NCBI RefSeq assembly: GCF_004793545.1
Contig: NZ_SRYA01000015.1
Span: 37,476-101,475, forward strand
DNA: 64,000 nucleotides
Direction: 5' to 3'
From: Petralouisia muris
GTDB taxonomy: Bacteria; Bacillota; Clostridia; Lachnospirales; Lachnospiraceae
Below, in pieces: positions 26,391 through 34,143 of this stretch (position 1 is its first letter; every line of letters starts with the position of its first letter). The translations under genes were made by a program, and so were the position numbers. The notes under the pieces are model-generated. The model was given only the letters and a program-made list of their open reading frames with translations. It had not been told where the DNA came from and searched no databases.

Positions 26391-28592
26391 ATGGCAATTA
26401 TAATCAAAGACAACGTATTTACCCTTCAAACCCAAAACAGCACATACCAAATGAAAGCGGACAGCAAAGGCGTCCTTCTTCACACTTATTACGGAAGAAA
26501 AACGGATGAAACAGATTATTCTTATATGATTTCCATGGCAGACAGGGGATTTTCCGGAAATCTCTATGAAGCAAGAGAGGACAGAACCTATTCCCTTGAT
26601 TTTTTGCCTCAGGAATTCCCGGTGCGGGGAAGCGGAGATTACCGGATTAGCTGTATGCACGCTGATCTGGGAACAGGCGTCCGGGATTGCCTGCTGTTTT
26701 TCCACGATTACCGAATCTGGCATGGCAAATACGAATTAGAAGGGCTTCCGGCAATGTTTGCCTCCGAGGAAGAAGCGGTAGATACCCTGGAAATTATTTT
26801 AAAAGACAGTCAGGAAGAGTTCTACGTGCACCTTTATTACGGGGTGTTCGAGGAACATGATATCATTACCAGGGCGGCAAGGGTGGAAAACAGGACAGAC
26901 AAGGAAATCCGTCTCTCGAAAGTCCTCTCTGCCTGTCTGGATATGGATCATGACGGTATGGATATGATTCATTTCTTTGGACGCCATGCCGGAGAGCGGG
27001 AGATGGAGCGGGTGCCTTTGTTTCATGGCGTTACGGAACTGCGGAGCACCCGGGGAACTTCCAGCCATCAGCACAATCCTTTTGTGATTCTTGCGGACAA
27101 GACCACCAGTGAAGAAATGGGGGCCTGTTTCGGTTTTTCTCTGTTATACAGCGGAGGCTTTCATATGCATGCAGAGGTGGATCAGTTTCATCAGACCCGG
27201 CTTGTGATGGGAATTGATGATTCCGTATTTACCTGGAGTCTGCAGCCGGGAGAATATTTTGTGACGCCAGAGCTTGCCATGGCTTACAGTGGTCAGGGAT
27301 TATCTGGACTGTCCCATTGCTACCACAATGGTTTTCAGAAAAATTTAATCCGCAGTGCCTGGAAGGATAAGAGGCGGCCGATTCTTGTGAATAACTGGGA
27401 GGCCACATATTTTGATTTTAATGCAGAAAAGCTTTTGGACATTGCCAAAGAAGCGGCAGAGCTGGAACTGGATATGCTCGTTTTGGACGACGGCTGGTTC
27501 GGGAAGCGGGACGACGATTATTCCGGGCTTGGGGATTGGTATGTCAATGAAGAGAAGCTGGGCTGTTCTCTGAAAGAACTGGCGGATAATGTCAATGAGT
27601 TGGGATTGATGTTCGGCCTGTGGTTTGAGCCGGAAATGATTTCTGAGGACAGTAATTTATACCGAAGCCATCCGGAATGGGCGATGGTGGTGCCGGGCAG
27701 GAAGCCGATCCGGGGAAGATCTCAGCTTGTATTGGATATGAGCCGGGAGGATGTGCGGCATTATATTAAAGAAAGGCTGTTTGCAATCCTGGATTCTGCC
27801 AATATCCAGTATGTGAAATGGGACATGAACCGTTCTGTGGCGGCTGCCTACAGTGCCCTTCTGCCCAGAGAACGGCAGGGAGAACTGCGCCATCGGTATG
27901 TGCTGGGATTGTATGAAGTGATGGAAGCTATGTTAAAACGGTATCCGGATTTGCTGTTAGAGGGATGCAGCGGCGGCGGAGGCAGGTATGATGCAGGAAT
28001 GCTTTATTATGCTCCTCAGATTTGGTGCAGCGACAATACAGACGCCATTGAACGGCTGAGCATCCATTACGGAACCTCTTTCGGCTATCCCATGTCCTCG
28101 GTATCCGCCCATGTGTCTGTGTGCCCCAATCATCAGAATGGAAGGGTTACGCCTTTTAAGACAAGGGGAATCTGCGCTATGCAGGGAACCTTCGGTTATG
28201 AGCTGGATTTAAGCAAGATGACGGAGGAAGAGAAAGAGGAGGCAAGAGAACAGGTTCGTACCTTTAAGGAGCGTTACCGCTTATTCCAATTCGGAAATTA
28301 TTACAGGATCACCTCTCCCTTGGAAAACCGGGATTTTACTGCCTGGGAGTATGCGGATAAAGATGGGAAAGAAGCCTATATGGGAGTTGTTTATACTGAT
28401 TTGCACGGAAATCCAGCAGCACAGTCAGTAAAGTTTCAGGGGCTTTTGCCGGAGGGAAATTATGTAATGCAAAAGGACAACAAACCGGCAGGCACCTATA
28501 CGGGAGCTGCGTTGATGAACGGCGGAATTCTTTTGCCGGTGCCAGTGGAAAATTATGATTCCTGCCAGATTTATATCCGGCTGGAGGAGTAG
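26391..28592 (+). CDS. Alpha-galactosidase, GH36
   Basis: 733-aa cytoplasmic enzyme hydrolysing terminal alpha-1,6-galactose from raffinose, stachyose or melibiose. N-terminal beta-sandwich domain, central (beta/alpha)8 barrel with LVLDDGWFGKRDDDYSGLGDW, nucleophile D478 in VKWDMNR, CSGGGGRYD, and acid/base D548 in WCSDNTDA; C-terminal beta domain. Length is typical of GH36 group I. No signal peptide, matching uptake of intact oligosaccharide by the importer upstream. Ribosome-binding site AAGGAAAGG is about 10 nt from the ATG. Confidence 0.95.
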   Translation: MAIIIKDNVFTLQTQNSTYQMKADSKGVLLHTYYGRKTDETDYSYMISMADRGFSGNLYEAREDRTYSLDFLPQEFPVRGSGDYRISCMHADLGTGVRDCLLFFHDYRIWHGKYELEGLPAMFASEEEAVDTLEIILKDSQEEFYVHLYYGVFEEHDIITRAARVENRTDKEIRLSKVLSACLDMDHDGMDMIHFFGRHAGEREMERVPLFHGVTELRSTRGTSSHQHNPFVILADKTTSEEMGACFGFSLLYSGGFHMHAEVDQFHQTRLVMGIDDSVFTWSLQPGEYFVTPELAMAYSGQGLSGLSHCYHNGFQKNLIRSAWKDKRRPILVNNWEATYFDFNAEKLLDIAKEAAELELDMLVLDDGWFGKRDDDYSGLGDWYVNEEKLGCSLKELADNVNELGLMFGLWFEPEMISEDSNLYRSHPEWAMVVPGRKPIRGRSQLVLDMSREDVRHYIKERLFAILDSANIQYVKWDMNRSVAAAYSALLPRERQGELRHRYVLGLYEVMEAMLKRYPDLLLEGCSGGGGRYDAGMLYYAPQIWCSDNTDAIERLSIHYGTSFGYPMSSVSAHVSVCPNHQNGRVTPFKTRGICAMQGTFGYELDLSKMTEEEKEEAREQVRTFKERYRLFQFGNYYRITSPLENRDFTAWEYADKDGKEAYMGVVYTDLHGNPAAQSVKFQGLLPEGNYVMQKDNKPAGTYTGAALMNGGILLPVPVENYDSCQIYIRLEE

Positions 28593-28706
28593 AAATATGC
28601 TGGAGAAGATCCTGCAACGGATTCAGAAGAGGTCTGAAAAACATGTTCTTTGGAACGTGCTGTGAGTGATGGAAATTAGAGGTATTATTTATAAATATGC
28701 ATATAA

Positions 28707-28747
28707 AAACAGGGAGACAGCAAAAGGGAAATGCTGTGTCCCTGTTT
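28707..28747 (+). terminator. Terminator of the sugar locus
   Basis: Arms 28707-28721 and 28733-28747 form a 15-bp stem with one mismatch and an 11-nt loop, ending in TTT. Marks the end of the raffinose-type locus. Confidence 0.7.
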
Positions 28748-28781
28748 ATGTAAGCTGTATTTGGTTTTTTAAGAAAGGCGC

Positions 28782-29153
28782 TTATAACGCTCTTAATTGA
28801 TTCTGGTGCATATTGATGTAGATGTCCTGGATTTCCTGTTTCGCTTTGATGTCGCTGCTGAGCCTTACGGCTTCGTTTAACTTTCGGGACAAATCGAGAT
28901 GGCCTTCTGCTATGATTTTGATGTTACGGTTTGTTTCATTTTCAAGAGTGACATTAATCTTTGAGACTTCGCATTCCAGGGAAGCAACCTTTTCATCCAG
29001 GGAAGCAACCTTTTCATCCAGAGAAGCAACCTTTTCATCCAGGGAAGCAACCTTTTCATCCAGGGAAGCAACCTTTTCATCCAGGGATGTAACTTTGTGT
29101 TTTACAGTCTGCATATCATTATACAATGCCTGCAGCAATTCTGTGTCTGTCAT
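28782..29153 (-). CDS. Small coiled-coil protein with perfect heptad repeats
   Basis: 123 aa, function unknown. The N-terminus TDTELLQALYNDMQTVKHKV is followed by six tandem heptads (VTSLDEK, four VASLDEK, VASLECE), encoded by nearly identical 21-bp units at 28968-29093, then a charged helical C-terminus. This predicts a parallel coiled-coil oligomer. AAGGAGG is about 8 nt before the start on the minus strand. No signal peptide or membrane helix. Repeat number may vary between strains by slippage. Confidence 0.8.
   Translation of the reverse strand: MTDTELLQALYNDMQTVKHKVTSLDEKVASLDEKVASLDEKVASLDEKVASLDEKVASLECEVSKINVTLENETNRNIKIIAEGHLDLSRKLNEAVRLSSDIKAKQEIQDIYINMHQNQLRAL
28968..29093 (-). 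repeat. Six tandem 21-bp units inside the coiled-coil gene
   Basis: Five units encode V(T/A)SLDEK and the last VASLECE. The VASLDEK units differ by a single G/A change. Because each unit is seven codons, expansion or loss keeps the frame and adds or removes whole heptads. Confidence 0.9.
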
Positions 29154-29183
29154 GTAATTCCTCCTTTTTCTATACTTTACGTA

Positions 29184-29212
29184 AGTATAGCATACGGAGC
29201 TGGAAAAGTCTA
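29184..29212 (-). promoter_or_regulatory. Candidate promoter of the coiled-coil gene
   Basis: Minus strand TAGACT (29207-29212), 17-nt spacer, TATACT (29184-29189), about 25 nt before the ribosome-binding site. The -10 lies in the inverted repeat CTATACTT / AAGTATAG (29170-29190), which could be an operator. Confidence 0.4.
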
Positions 29213-29285
29213 TGAAATATTTTATTATGCCGCAGCCTATGATTCTTTTATTGGTAAGATAGATTGACCCAACGCATAAGCCCGG

Positions 29286-29310
29286 CCTATCCGGCAGTCA
29301 GCCGGATAGG
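29286..29310. terminator. Perfect hairpin after the MATE gene
   Basis: CCTATCCGGC / GCCGGATAGG, 10-bp perfect GC-rich stem with a 5-nt loop. No T-run on either side, so termination is only likely for the leftward MATE transcript that ends at 29363. Confidence 0.45.
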
Positions 29311-29362
29311 AACGACAAAATAATATACGCTTCTTTCAATTTTGTATCTTACATGAACAAAT

Positions 29363-30730
29363 TTACAGAGATTGTTTTTCCAGTTTGTCCATATCAGCAA
29401 ATTCTTTCCGTACCACAGCAATGCTTAAAAAGAATGCAAGCACATCTGCTACCGGAGCAGAATACATGATTCCGTTTAATCCCCAAAATAGAGGGAAAAT
29501 CAGAATCAAAGGAATCAGCAGAAGCACCTGGCGGGAGAGCGACAGCAGCACGCCCTTCATGGGTTTTCCGATGGCAGAAAAGAAGCTGGCGGAGAGCATC
29601 TGAACATTATTGATGATAATCATCATTAGAAATATTCTCATAAAACGAACTGTGAATTCCATATACAGCCCTTCCCCGGAGCCGAACAGAGAAATAATTG
29701 TCTGTGGGAACAGCTGGAAGGTGAGGAATGCCAGAATGGACATCACAAAGGAGCACTGGATTTCCAGCTTGTAAAGAGCCTTCACTCGATTGTACTGCTT
29801 TGCGCCGTAATTAAATCCCAGAATTGGCTGGGAACCCTGGGCCAGTCCCACGAATACGCCAATCACAATGGAATTTACCTTCATAACTATGCCTGCGCCG
29901 GACAGGGGAATATCCGAGCCGTAAACAGACAGTCCGCCGTAGTAAGTCAGAGAATTGTTCAGCACAATCTGTAGCAGTGTAAGGGCTAATTGATTTAAGC
30001 TGTTGCTGATGCCCAGAGAAACAATTTCCACGCACTTAATGGGAGAAAGATGGAAAAAGTCTTTGCCCAGTTTAACGGTTTTAAAGCGGAATAAATACCG
30101 GAAAGCCACCAGAAAGGAGATTACCTGGGAGATCATGGTAGCCCAGGCTGCTCCGGCAACGCCCATGTGAAAGCCGAAAATAAAAATGGGATCTAAAACA
30201 GTGTTGACCACTGCTCCGATTACCATGCAGGCCATAGAATATTTCGGGCTTCCGTCTGCCCGGATGCTATTGCTCAAAACATTGGTAAGAAGCAAAAAAG
30301 GGACTCCTATGCCGATAATCCGCACATAACTGTGGGAATAAGGCAGCACGGTTTCCGTTGCGCCAAAAGCATTCAGCAGCGGGTCTATAAAAAGCTCCGT
30401 TACAGCACAGATGACAAGGCCGAAGGCAACTGCCATCCAGAACATATTTCCTATGCATTGCTGAGCTTCCTTTATATTTCCAGCTCCTAATTCCAGGGAA
30501 AATTTAGCCGCGCCTCCAACTCCCACTAAAAGTGCAGCGGCAAGGCAGATCGTAGTAATCGGAAACGCCACATTGGTTGCCGCATTTCCAAGATATCCCA
30601 CACCTTGTCCGATAAAAATCTGATCCACGATATTGTAAAGGGAACTGACTACCATGGCAATGATGGAAGGGATGGCAAATTGCCTTAAAAGAACAGGTAT
30701 TTTTTCGTGTCCAAGAGGATTTTTGTTCAT
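29363..30730 (-). CDS. MATE-family efflux transporter
   Basis: 455-aa polytopic exporter with about 12 membrane helices and two homologous halves; FAIPSIIAMVVSSLYNIVDQIFIGQGVG near the N-terminus is a MATE signature. Such pumps export cationic drugs or metabolites with Na+ or H+. I chose the ATG at 30730 (NKNPLGHEK, the usual start) over the ATG at 30739, which sits only 2 nt from the AAGAAGG site. Divergent from a membrane-anchored XRE regulator 290 bp away, a possible local control pair. Confidence 0.93.
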   Translation of the reverse strand: MNKNPLGHEKIPVLLRQFAIPSIIAMVVSSLYNIVDQIFIGQGVGYLGNAATNVAFPITTICLAAALLVGVGGAAKFSLELGAGNIKEAQQCIGNMFWMAVAFGLVICAVTELFIDPLLNAFGATETVLPYSHSYVRIIGIGVPFLLLTNVLSNSIRADGSPKYSMACMVIGAVVNTVLDPIFIFGFHMGVAGAAWATMISQVISFLVAFRYLFRFKTVKLGKDFFHLSPIKCVEIVSLGISNSLNQLALTLLQIVLNNSLTYYGGLSVYGSDIPLSGAGIVMKVNSIVIGVFVGLAQGSQPILGFNYGAKQYNRVKALYKLEIQCSFVMSILAFLTFQLFPQTIISLFGSGEGLYMEFTVRFMRIFLMMIIINNVQMLSASFFSAIGKPMKGVLLSLSRQVLLLIPLILIFPLFWGLNGIMYSAPVADVLAFFLSIAVVRKEFADMDKLEKQSL

Positions 30731-31023
30731 TTGTATCATTACCTTCTTTCTATAATTAATGTAAATGGAATTATTTGTTAGATTTTAGCCTGAAATTTTG
30801 TTTTTGTCAAATAATTTAATAAAGGTTCCTTATTGAAAGAATAAGATAAAAAAATTGTAAAAATAGTGCAGATTATGGGGATGCAACAGATTATTGCTGG
30901 CGCAGCGCCAAAAAAAATGATAGGATGATGGAAAGAAAAATGCCGTATGCAAGTTTTAGCAGGAGCCTGCGCTGCTCATCGAAAAAGCAAAAACTTTCAT
31001 AGGCAGAAGAAAGGAATGTGCAT

Positions 31024-32085
31024 ATGAACCAACAAAAAGAAAGGAATTCTAATCCAGGAAAGAACATTGAACAGCAAAATAACATGCATTCTGCCTTGGA
31101 ACACAGCAGGAATCAACAGCAGCCAGATACGAGACAAAGCCTGGGAAAGAAAATCCGGCAATTCCGGGAACAGCACGGAGTCACTCAGGGAGAGCTGGCA
31201 GAAGAGATGTCTGTCACCCGGCAGGCAGTTTCCAACTGGGAAAGAGAAAAGACATTGCCGGATGTGTATACCCTGCAGCAGATGGCAGCATACTTTGGCA
31301 TAACTTTAGATGAATTGGTGGAAGGAACCAAAGAGCCGGAAATCACTATGCCGAAAATGCCGGGAAGGCTTGCGGCAGCAACCGGACTTGTAAGCGTCTG
31401 TTATCTTCTGGCAGGGGGAATGACTGGACATTTGTATGTAGAGACAATGATCACCATGATCATTATTGGAATCTTCTGTCAGTTGTTTCTCCATTTGTAT
31501 TTTTCTAATTCAGTAAAGACGGGAAATTTTTCTGCCTTGGCGGGATATGACAGCAAGGTAGAATACAACCAGAATGAGGTAAAGAAAGTCCTGGTTCAGA
31601 TGGATCAACATGTGGCGTGCATTTCTTTTGGAAGTGTGCTGCTGTACGCAGTCGGTGCGTTTCTGGGAGGAGAACAGGCAGATATTTTCTATGGCGCATT
31701 GACCTTTGCCTATTGCGGCGATCTGATCTTTGCACTTTTACTGTACAATTACCGTAGCCTGAACAGAACGCTGGTAAAGGAACAGGACAGGAAGGCAGCA
31801 AAGGCAGGGTATTTGTCTATCGTATGGACGGCAGCATGGTCTATGATTTTTCTGGGAGCGATTTTTGCAAAAATGGAGTTTGGCTCTATAGAAAATAATT
31901 CGCCCCAGGCAGCAGGGATTCTTGGATGGATGTTTTTATTTCTGCTGGTGGTGATTGCAGAACTGTTTTATGAACAACACAGGGTAAAAAAGAAACTGGC
32001 AGAAACAGGGGCATACCGGCCGGGAGCGGCATTTTGGCTCAGTACAGCAGCGGCGCTGGCGGTGACAGTTCTGATGCTTTTCTGA
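31024..32085 (+). CDS. XRE-family regulator with C-terminal membrane domain
   Basis: 353 aa. A polar, Gln/Asn-rich leader of about 40 residues precedes an HTH-XRE domain (LGKKIRQFREQHGVTQGELAEEMSVTRQAVSNWEREK), followed by about seven hydrophobic segments from residue 125 on. This architecture, a DNA-binding head on a multi-pass membrane domain, suggests control by a membrane or envelope signal. AAAGGA lies about 9 nt before ATG 31024; the GTG at 31018 is less likely. Divergent from the MATE exporter, a plausible target. Confidence 0.85.
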   Translation: MNQQKERNSNPGKNIEQQNNMHSALEHSRNQQQPDTRQSLGKKIRQFREQHGVTQGELAEEMSVTRQAVSNWEREKTLPDVYTLQQMAAYFGITLDELVEGTKEPEITMPKMPGRLAAATGLVSVCYLLAGGMTGHLYVETMITMIIIGIFCQLFLHLYFSNSVKTGNFSALAGYDSKVEYNQNEVKKVLVQMDQHVACISFGSVLLYAVGAFLGGEQADIFYGALTFAYCGDLIFALLLYNYRSLNRTLVKEQDRKAAKAGYLSIVWTAAWSMIFLGAIFAKMEFGSIENNSPQAAGILGWMFLFLLVVIAELFYEQHRVKKKLAETGAYRPGAAFWLSTAAALAVTVLMLF

Positions 32086-32194
32086 CAGAGAAAGGAAGAT
32101 ACCGAAAGTCGGGAGGAAAAAATTAAATTGTCAGATTTGGAGTAGTAATCAGCAAGAATATCGTTTATAATAAAAACAGAAAGGCGGTGGATGA

Positions 32195-32734
32195 ATGAGT
32201 ACAGCAGAAAAATTAGAATTTTATACCGTGGATGATATTTATGCTCTTCCAGAAGGCGAACGGGCAGAGCTGATTGACGGGCAGATGTATGGCATGGCGT
32301 CTCCTGGCAGAACGCATCAGCAAATTTTGCTGTCAATTGGAAGAAAAGTGGCAGATTATATTGAGGCCCATCATGGGAAATGCGAGGTCAATATCGCTCC
32401 CTTTGCTGTTTTTCTGAATCAGGATAACCGAAATTATTTAGAGCCGGATATCAGCGTTGTGTGTGACAGAAGCAAGTTGACGGAGAAAGGCTGTAACGGC
32501 GCCCCAGACTGGGTCATTGAGATTGTATCTCCTTCCAGCCGGACGATGGATTATTACAGGAAATTAATTAAATATGAAAAATCAGGAGTCCGGGAATACT
32601 GGGTGGTGGATCCAGAACGGAACAGGGTCATGGTTTATAATTTTGAGCATGAGACAATGGAGGAATATTCTTTTGAAGAAGAAGTAATATCCGGAATTTT
32701 TGAAAATTTTTCCATTATAGTTCCTAAAATCTGA
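32195..32734 (+). CDS. Uma2-family (DUF820) putative endonuclease
   Basis: 179 aa. DUF820/Uma2 proteins have a PD-(D/E)XK nuclease fold and are common but mostly uncharacterised. Seen here: TVDDIYALPEGERAELIDGQ, NYLEPDISVVCD (Asp of the active site) and DWVIEIVSPSSR (the ExV/K-like motif), and KYEKSGVREYWVVDPE. AAAGGCGGTGG precedes the start. No neighbour points to a target; it could be a stand-alone nuclease of mobile origin. Confidence 0.85.
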   Translation: MSTAEKLEFYTVDDIYALPEGERAELIDGQMYGMASPGRTHQQILLSIGRKVADYIEAHHGKCEVNIAPFAVFLNQDNRNYLEPDISVVCDRSKLTEKGCNGAPDWVIEIVSPSSRTMDYYRKLIKYEKSGVREYWVVDPERNRVMVYNFEHETMEEYSFEEEVISGIFENFSIIVPKI

Positions 32735-32830
32735 AAAATATGGCATGCATAGTTCTCTGAAAAGGCGGAAAGATAATCTTGACAGGCAAATGTTCCAACG
32801 CCTGATTCAGACAAGCGAAAGGAGATTCCC

Positions 32831-33016
32831 ATGAATCAGATATCAGAAAAAGAACTGTCTGCTTTAAACGATTTGCTTTCCGGCGAGGAGCTTTTGATTA
32901 AGAAGTTCCAGGTGCTGGCGGATAACTGTGGAGATGCAGAAATGAAAGCGAAATTCACCGAAATTTCCAACGAGCATAAAGAACATTTCCGCTCTCTTTA
33001 TTCCCAGTTAAGCTAA
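32831..33016 (+). CDS. Small ferritin-like/spore-coat-type protein
   Basis: 61 aa, helical and acidic (NQISEKELSALNDLLSGEELLIKKFQ..), with a second helix KFTEISNEHKEHFRSLYSQL. The pattern of two amphipathic helices with spaced Glu/His resembles one half of the CotF/ferritin-like fold, and a CotF-type gene follows 99 bp later. GAAAGGAGA precedes the ATG by 7 nt. Family assignment is tentative; real coding is well supported by the ribosome-binding site. Confidence 0.7.
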   Translation: MNQISEKELSALNDLLSGEELLIKKFQVLADNCGDAEMKAKFTEISNEHKEHFRSLYSQLS

Positions 33017-33115
33017 TGGTTTGAAAATCTGCCGTTGAGCCTTCATAAATGGACTGGCAGAAAGCAATATTCAAATACGTTTCAACAAAACCACAGGTGA
33101 ACTCAGGAGGAAATT

Positions 33116-33388
33116 ATGCAGCAGTCATTTTATTCAGAAAAAGAGATTCTTGCGGATGCGCTGACCGCAGAAAAAACAGCTACTACACTGTATAACACAT
33201 TTTCCAATGAATGTGTTCATGACAATGTAAGAAATGCGATTCTGGACTGCCTGGAGAAGGAGCACAAAATCCAGAATCAAGTATTTAATATGATGCATGA
33301 CAGAGGATATTATCCCACCCCATCAGCAGAAATGCAGAAGGTGGACGAGGCAAAGCAGAAGTTTGGACAGTGTATGCAGAGTTTTTAA
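33116..33388 (+). CDS. Spore coat protein, CotF family
   Basis: 90 aa with the CotF-like helical-hairpin pattern SEKEILADALTAEKTATTLYNTFSNEC..ILDCLEKEHKIQNQVFNMMHDRGYY. These proteins coat the spore or adopt a ferritin-like bundle. AGGAGG is 7 nt before the start. Ends at a strong terminator. Paired with the 61-aa gene upstream, probably one sporulation unit. Confidence 0.82.
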   Translation: MQQSFYSEKEILADALTAEKTATTLYNTFSNECVHDNVRNAILDCLEKEHKIQNQVFNMMHDRGYYPTPSAEMQKVDEAKQKFGQCMQSF

Positions 33389-33408
33389 GAATTAGTCTTG
33401 AGTGCAGG

Positions 33409-33432
33409 AAAACCTTTTCAGAAAGGTTTTTT
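33409..33432 (+). terminator. Terminator of the CotF gene
   Basis: AAAACCTTT / AAAGGTTTT with a 4-nt loop followed by TT; the T-run extends from the stem (33427-33432). Confidence 0.8.
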
Positions 33433-33493
33433 GTCCCGGAATTTTTGCCTATGAAAGATTAGGAACAAATAAAGAAATTCTTAAAATTTTATG

Positions 33494-33550
33494 AAAAGGA
33501 TGTTTCCACTGATAGAAATTAACCGGATATCGTGGAAATATCCTTTTTTT
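33494..33550 (+). terminator. Second, longer terminator-like hairpin
   Basis: Arms 33494-33509 and 33532-33547 pair over 16 bp with one G-U, loop of 22 nt, then T7. Two terminators in a row insulate the following operon from read-through. Confidence 0.75.
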
Positions 33551-33575
33551 ATCCCAGATGCAGACTGATTTTCCA

Positions 33576-33604
33576 TTGATATTTAAAATGAGATCAGGTA
33601 TAAT
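33576..33604 (+). promoter_or_regulatory. Promoter of the dlt-like operon
   Basis: TTGATA (33576-33581), exactly 17 nt, TATAAT (33599-33604), directly after two terminators and 40 nt before the first gene's start. A near-consensus SigA promoter for the whole 33.6-39.8 kb unit. Confidence 0.75.
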
Positions 33605-33643
33605 AAATCGTTGAAGAGAATTACAGGAAGAGGAGGCGGCGCA

Positions 33644-34132
33644 ATGAGTCAGCCGGAAGAAACTGTAATGGAGTTGATTCCGAAGCCAGTTACAGAAGAG
33701 CAGAGAAATAATTTAAAAAAGGAACAGAGGAAATTAGAAGAAGACAGAAGGAATTTTGAACTGGAGAAGAAGGAATTCTATTTCCGTAAAAAGATGGAAG
33801 AAAAACGTCTCACAGAGGAAAAGCGTTTGTTCCAGATGAAATGGAAGATATTAGAGGAAGAACTGCAGAACTTAGCCAAGGAGAAGCAGGATGTAGCCAA
33901 AGAGAAGGAATGGCATTACCAGAGAGCGGACAGAGGCCGTTCCCATACCGTTTCAGGCTCAGAGCAGGATGCGGATATGTTTTTTTCCGGCATGGACAGT
34001 GAGCTTGCCTTGAAGAAACGTTACAAAGAATTAATCAAGATTTATCATCCCGATAATCTTTCTGGAGATACAGGAACCCTTCAGATGATTAACAAAACAT
34101 ATGACATGTTAAAGAAACAGTTTTCAGCGTAG
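33644..34132 (+). CDS. Coiled-coil protein with C-terminal J-like domain
   Basis: 162 aa. Residues about 15-100 form a long, highly charged helix with coiled-coil character (EEQRNNLKKEQRKLEEDRRNFELEKKEF..). After a short Ser/Arg linker the C-terminus carries a J-domain-like stretch, KKRYKELIKIYHPDN, with H135-P136-D137, the motif that stimulates Hsp70 ATPase. J-domains are usually N-terminal, so this arrangement is atypical. ATG 33644 has AGGAGG 7 nt upstream. It ends 11 nt before the DltA-like ligase gene and shares its promoter, so it is probably functionally tied to that operon. Confidence 0.75.
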   Translation: MSQPEETVMELIPKPVTEEQRNNLKKEQRKLEEDRRNFELEKKEFYFRKKMEEKRLTEEKRLFQMKWKILEEELQNLAKEKQDVAKEKEWHYQRADRGRSHTVSGSEQDADMFFSGMDSELALKKRYKELIKIYHPDNLSGDTGTLQMINKTYDMLKKQFSA

Positions 34133-34143
34133 GCGGTAACAAT

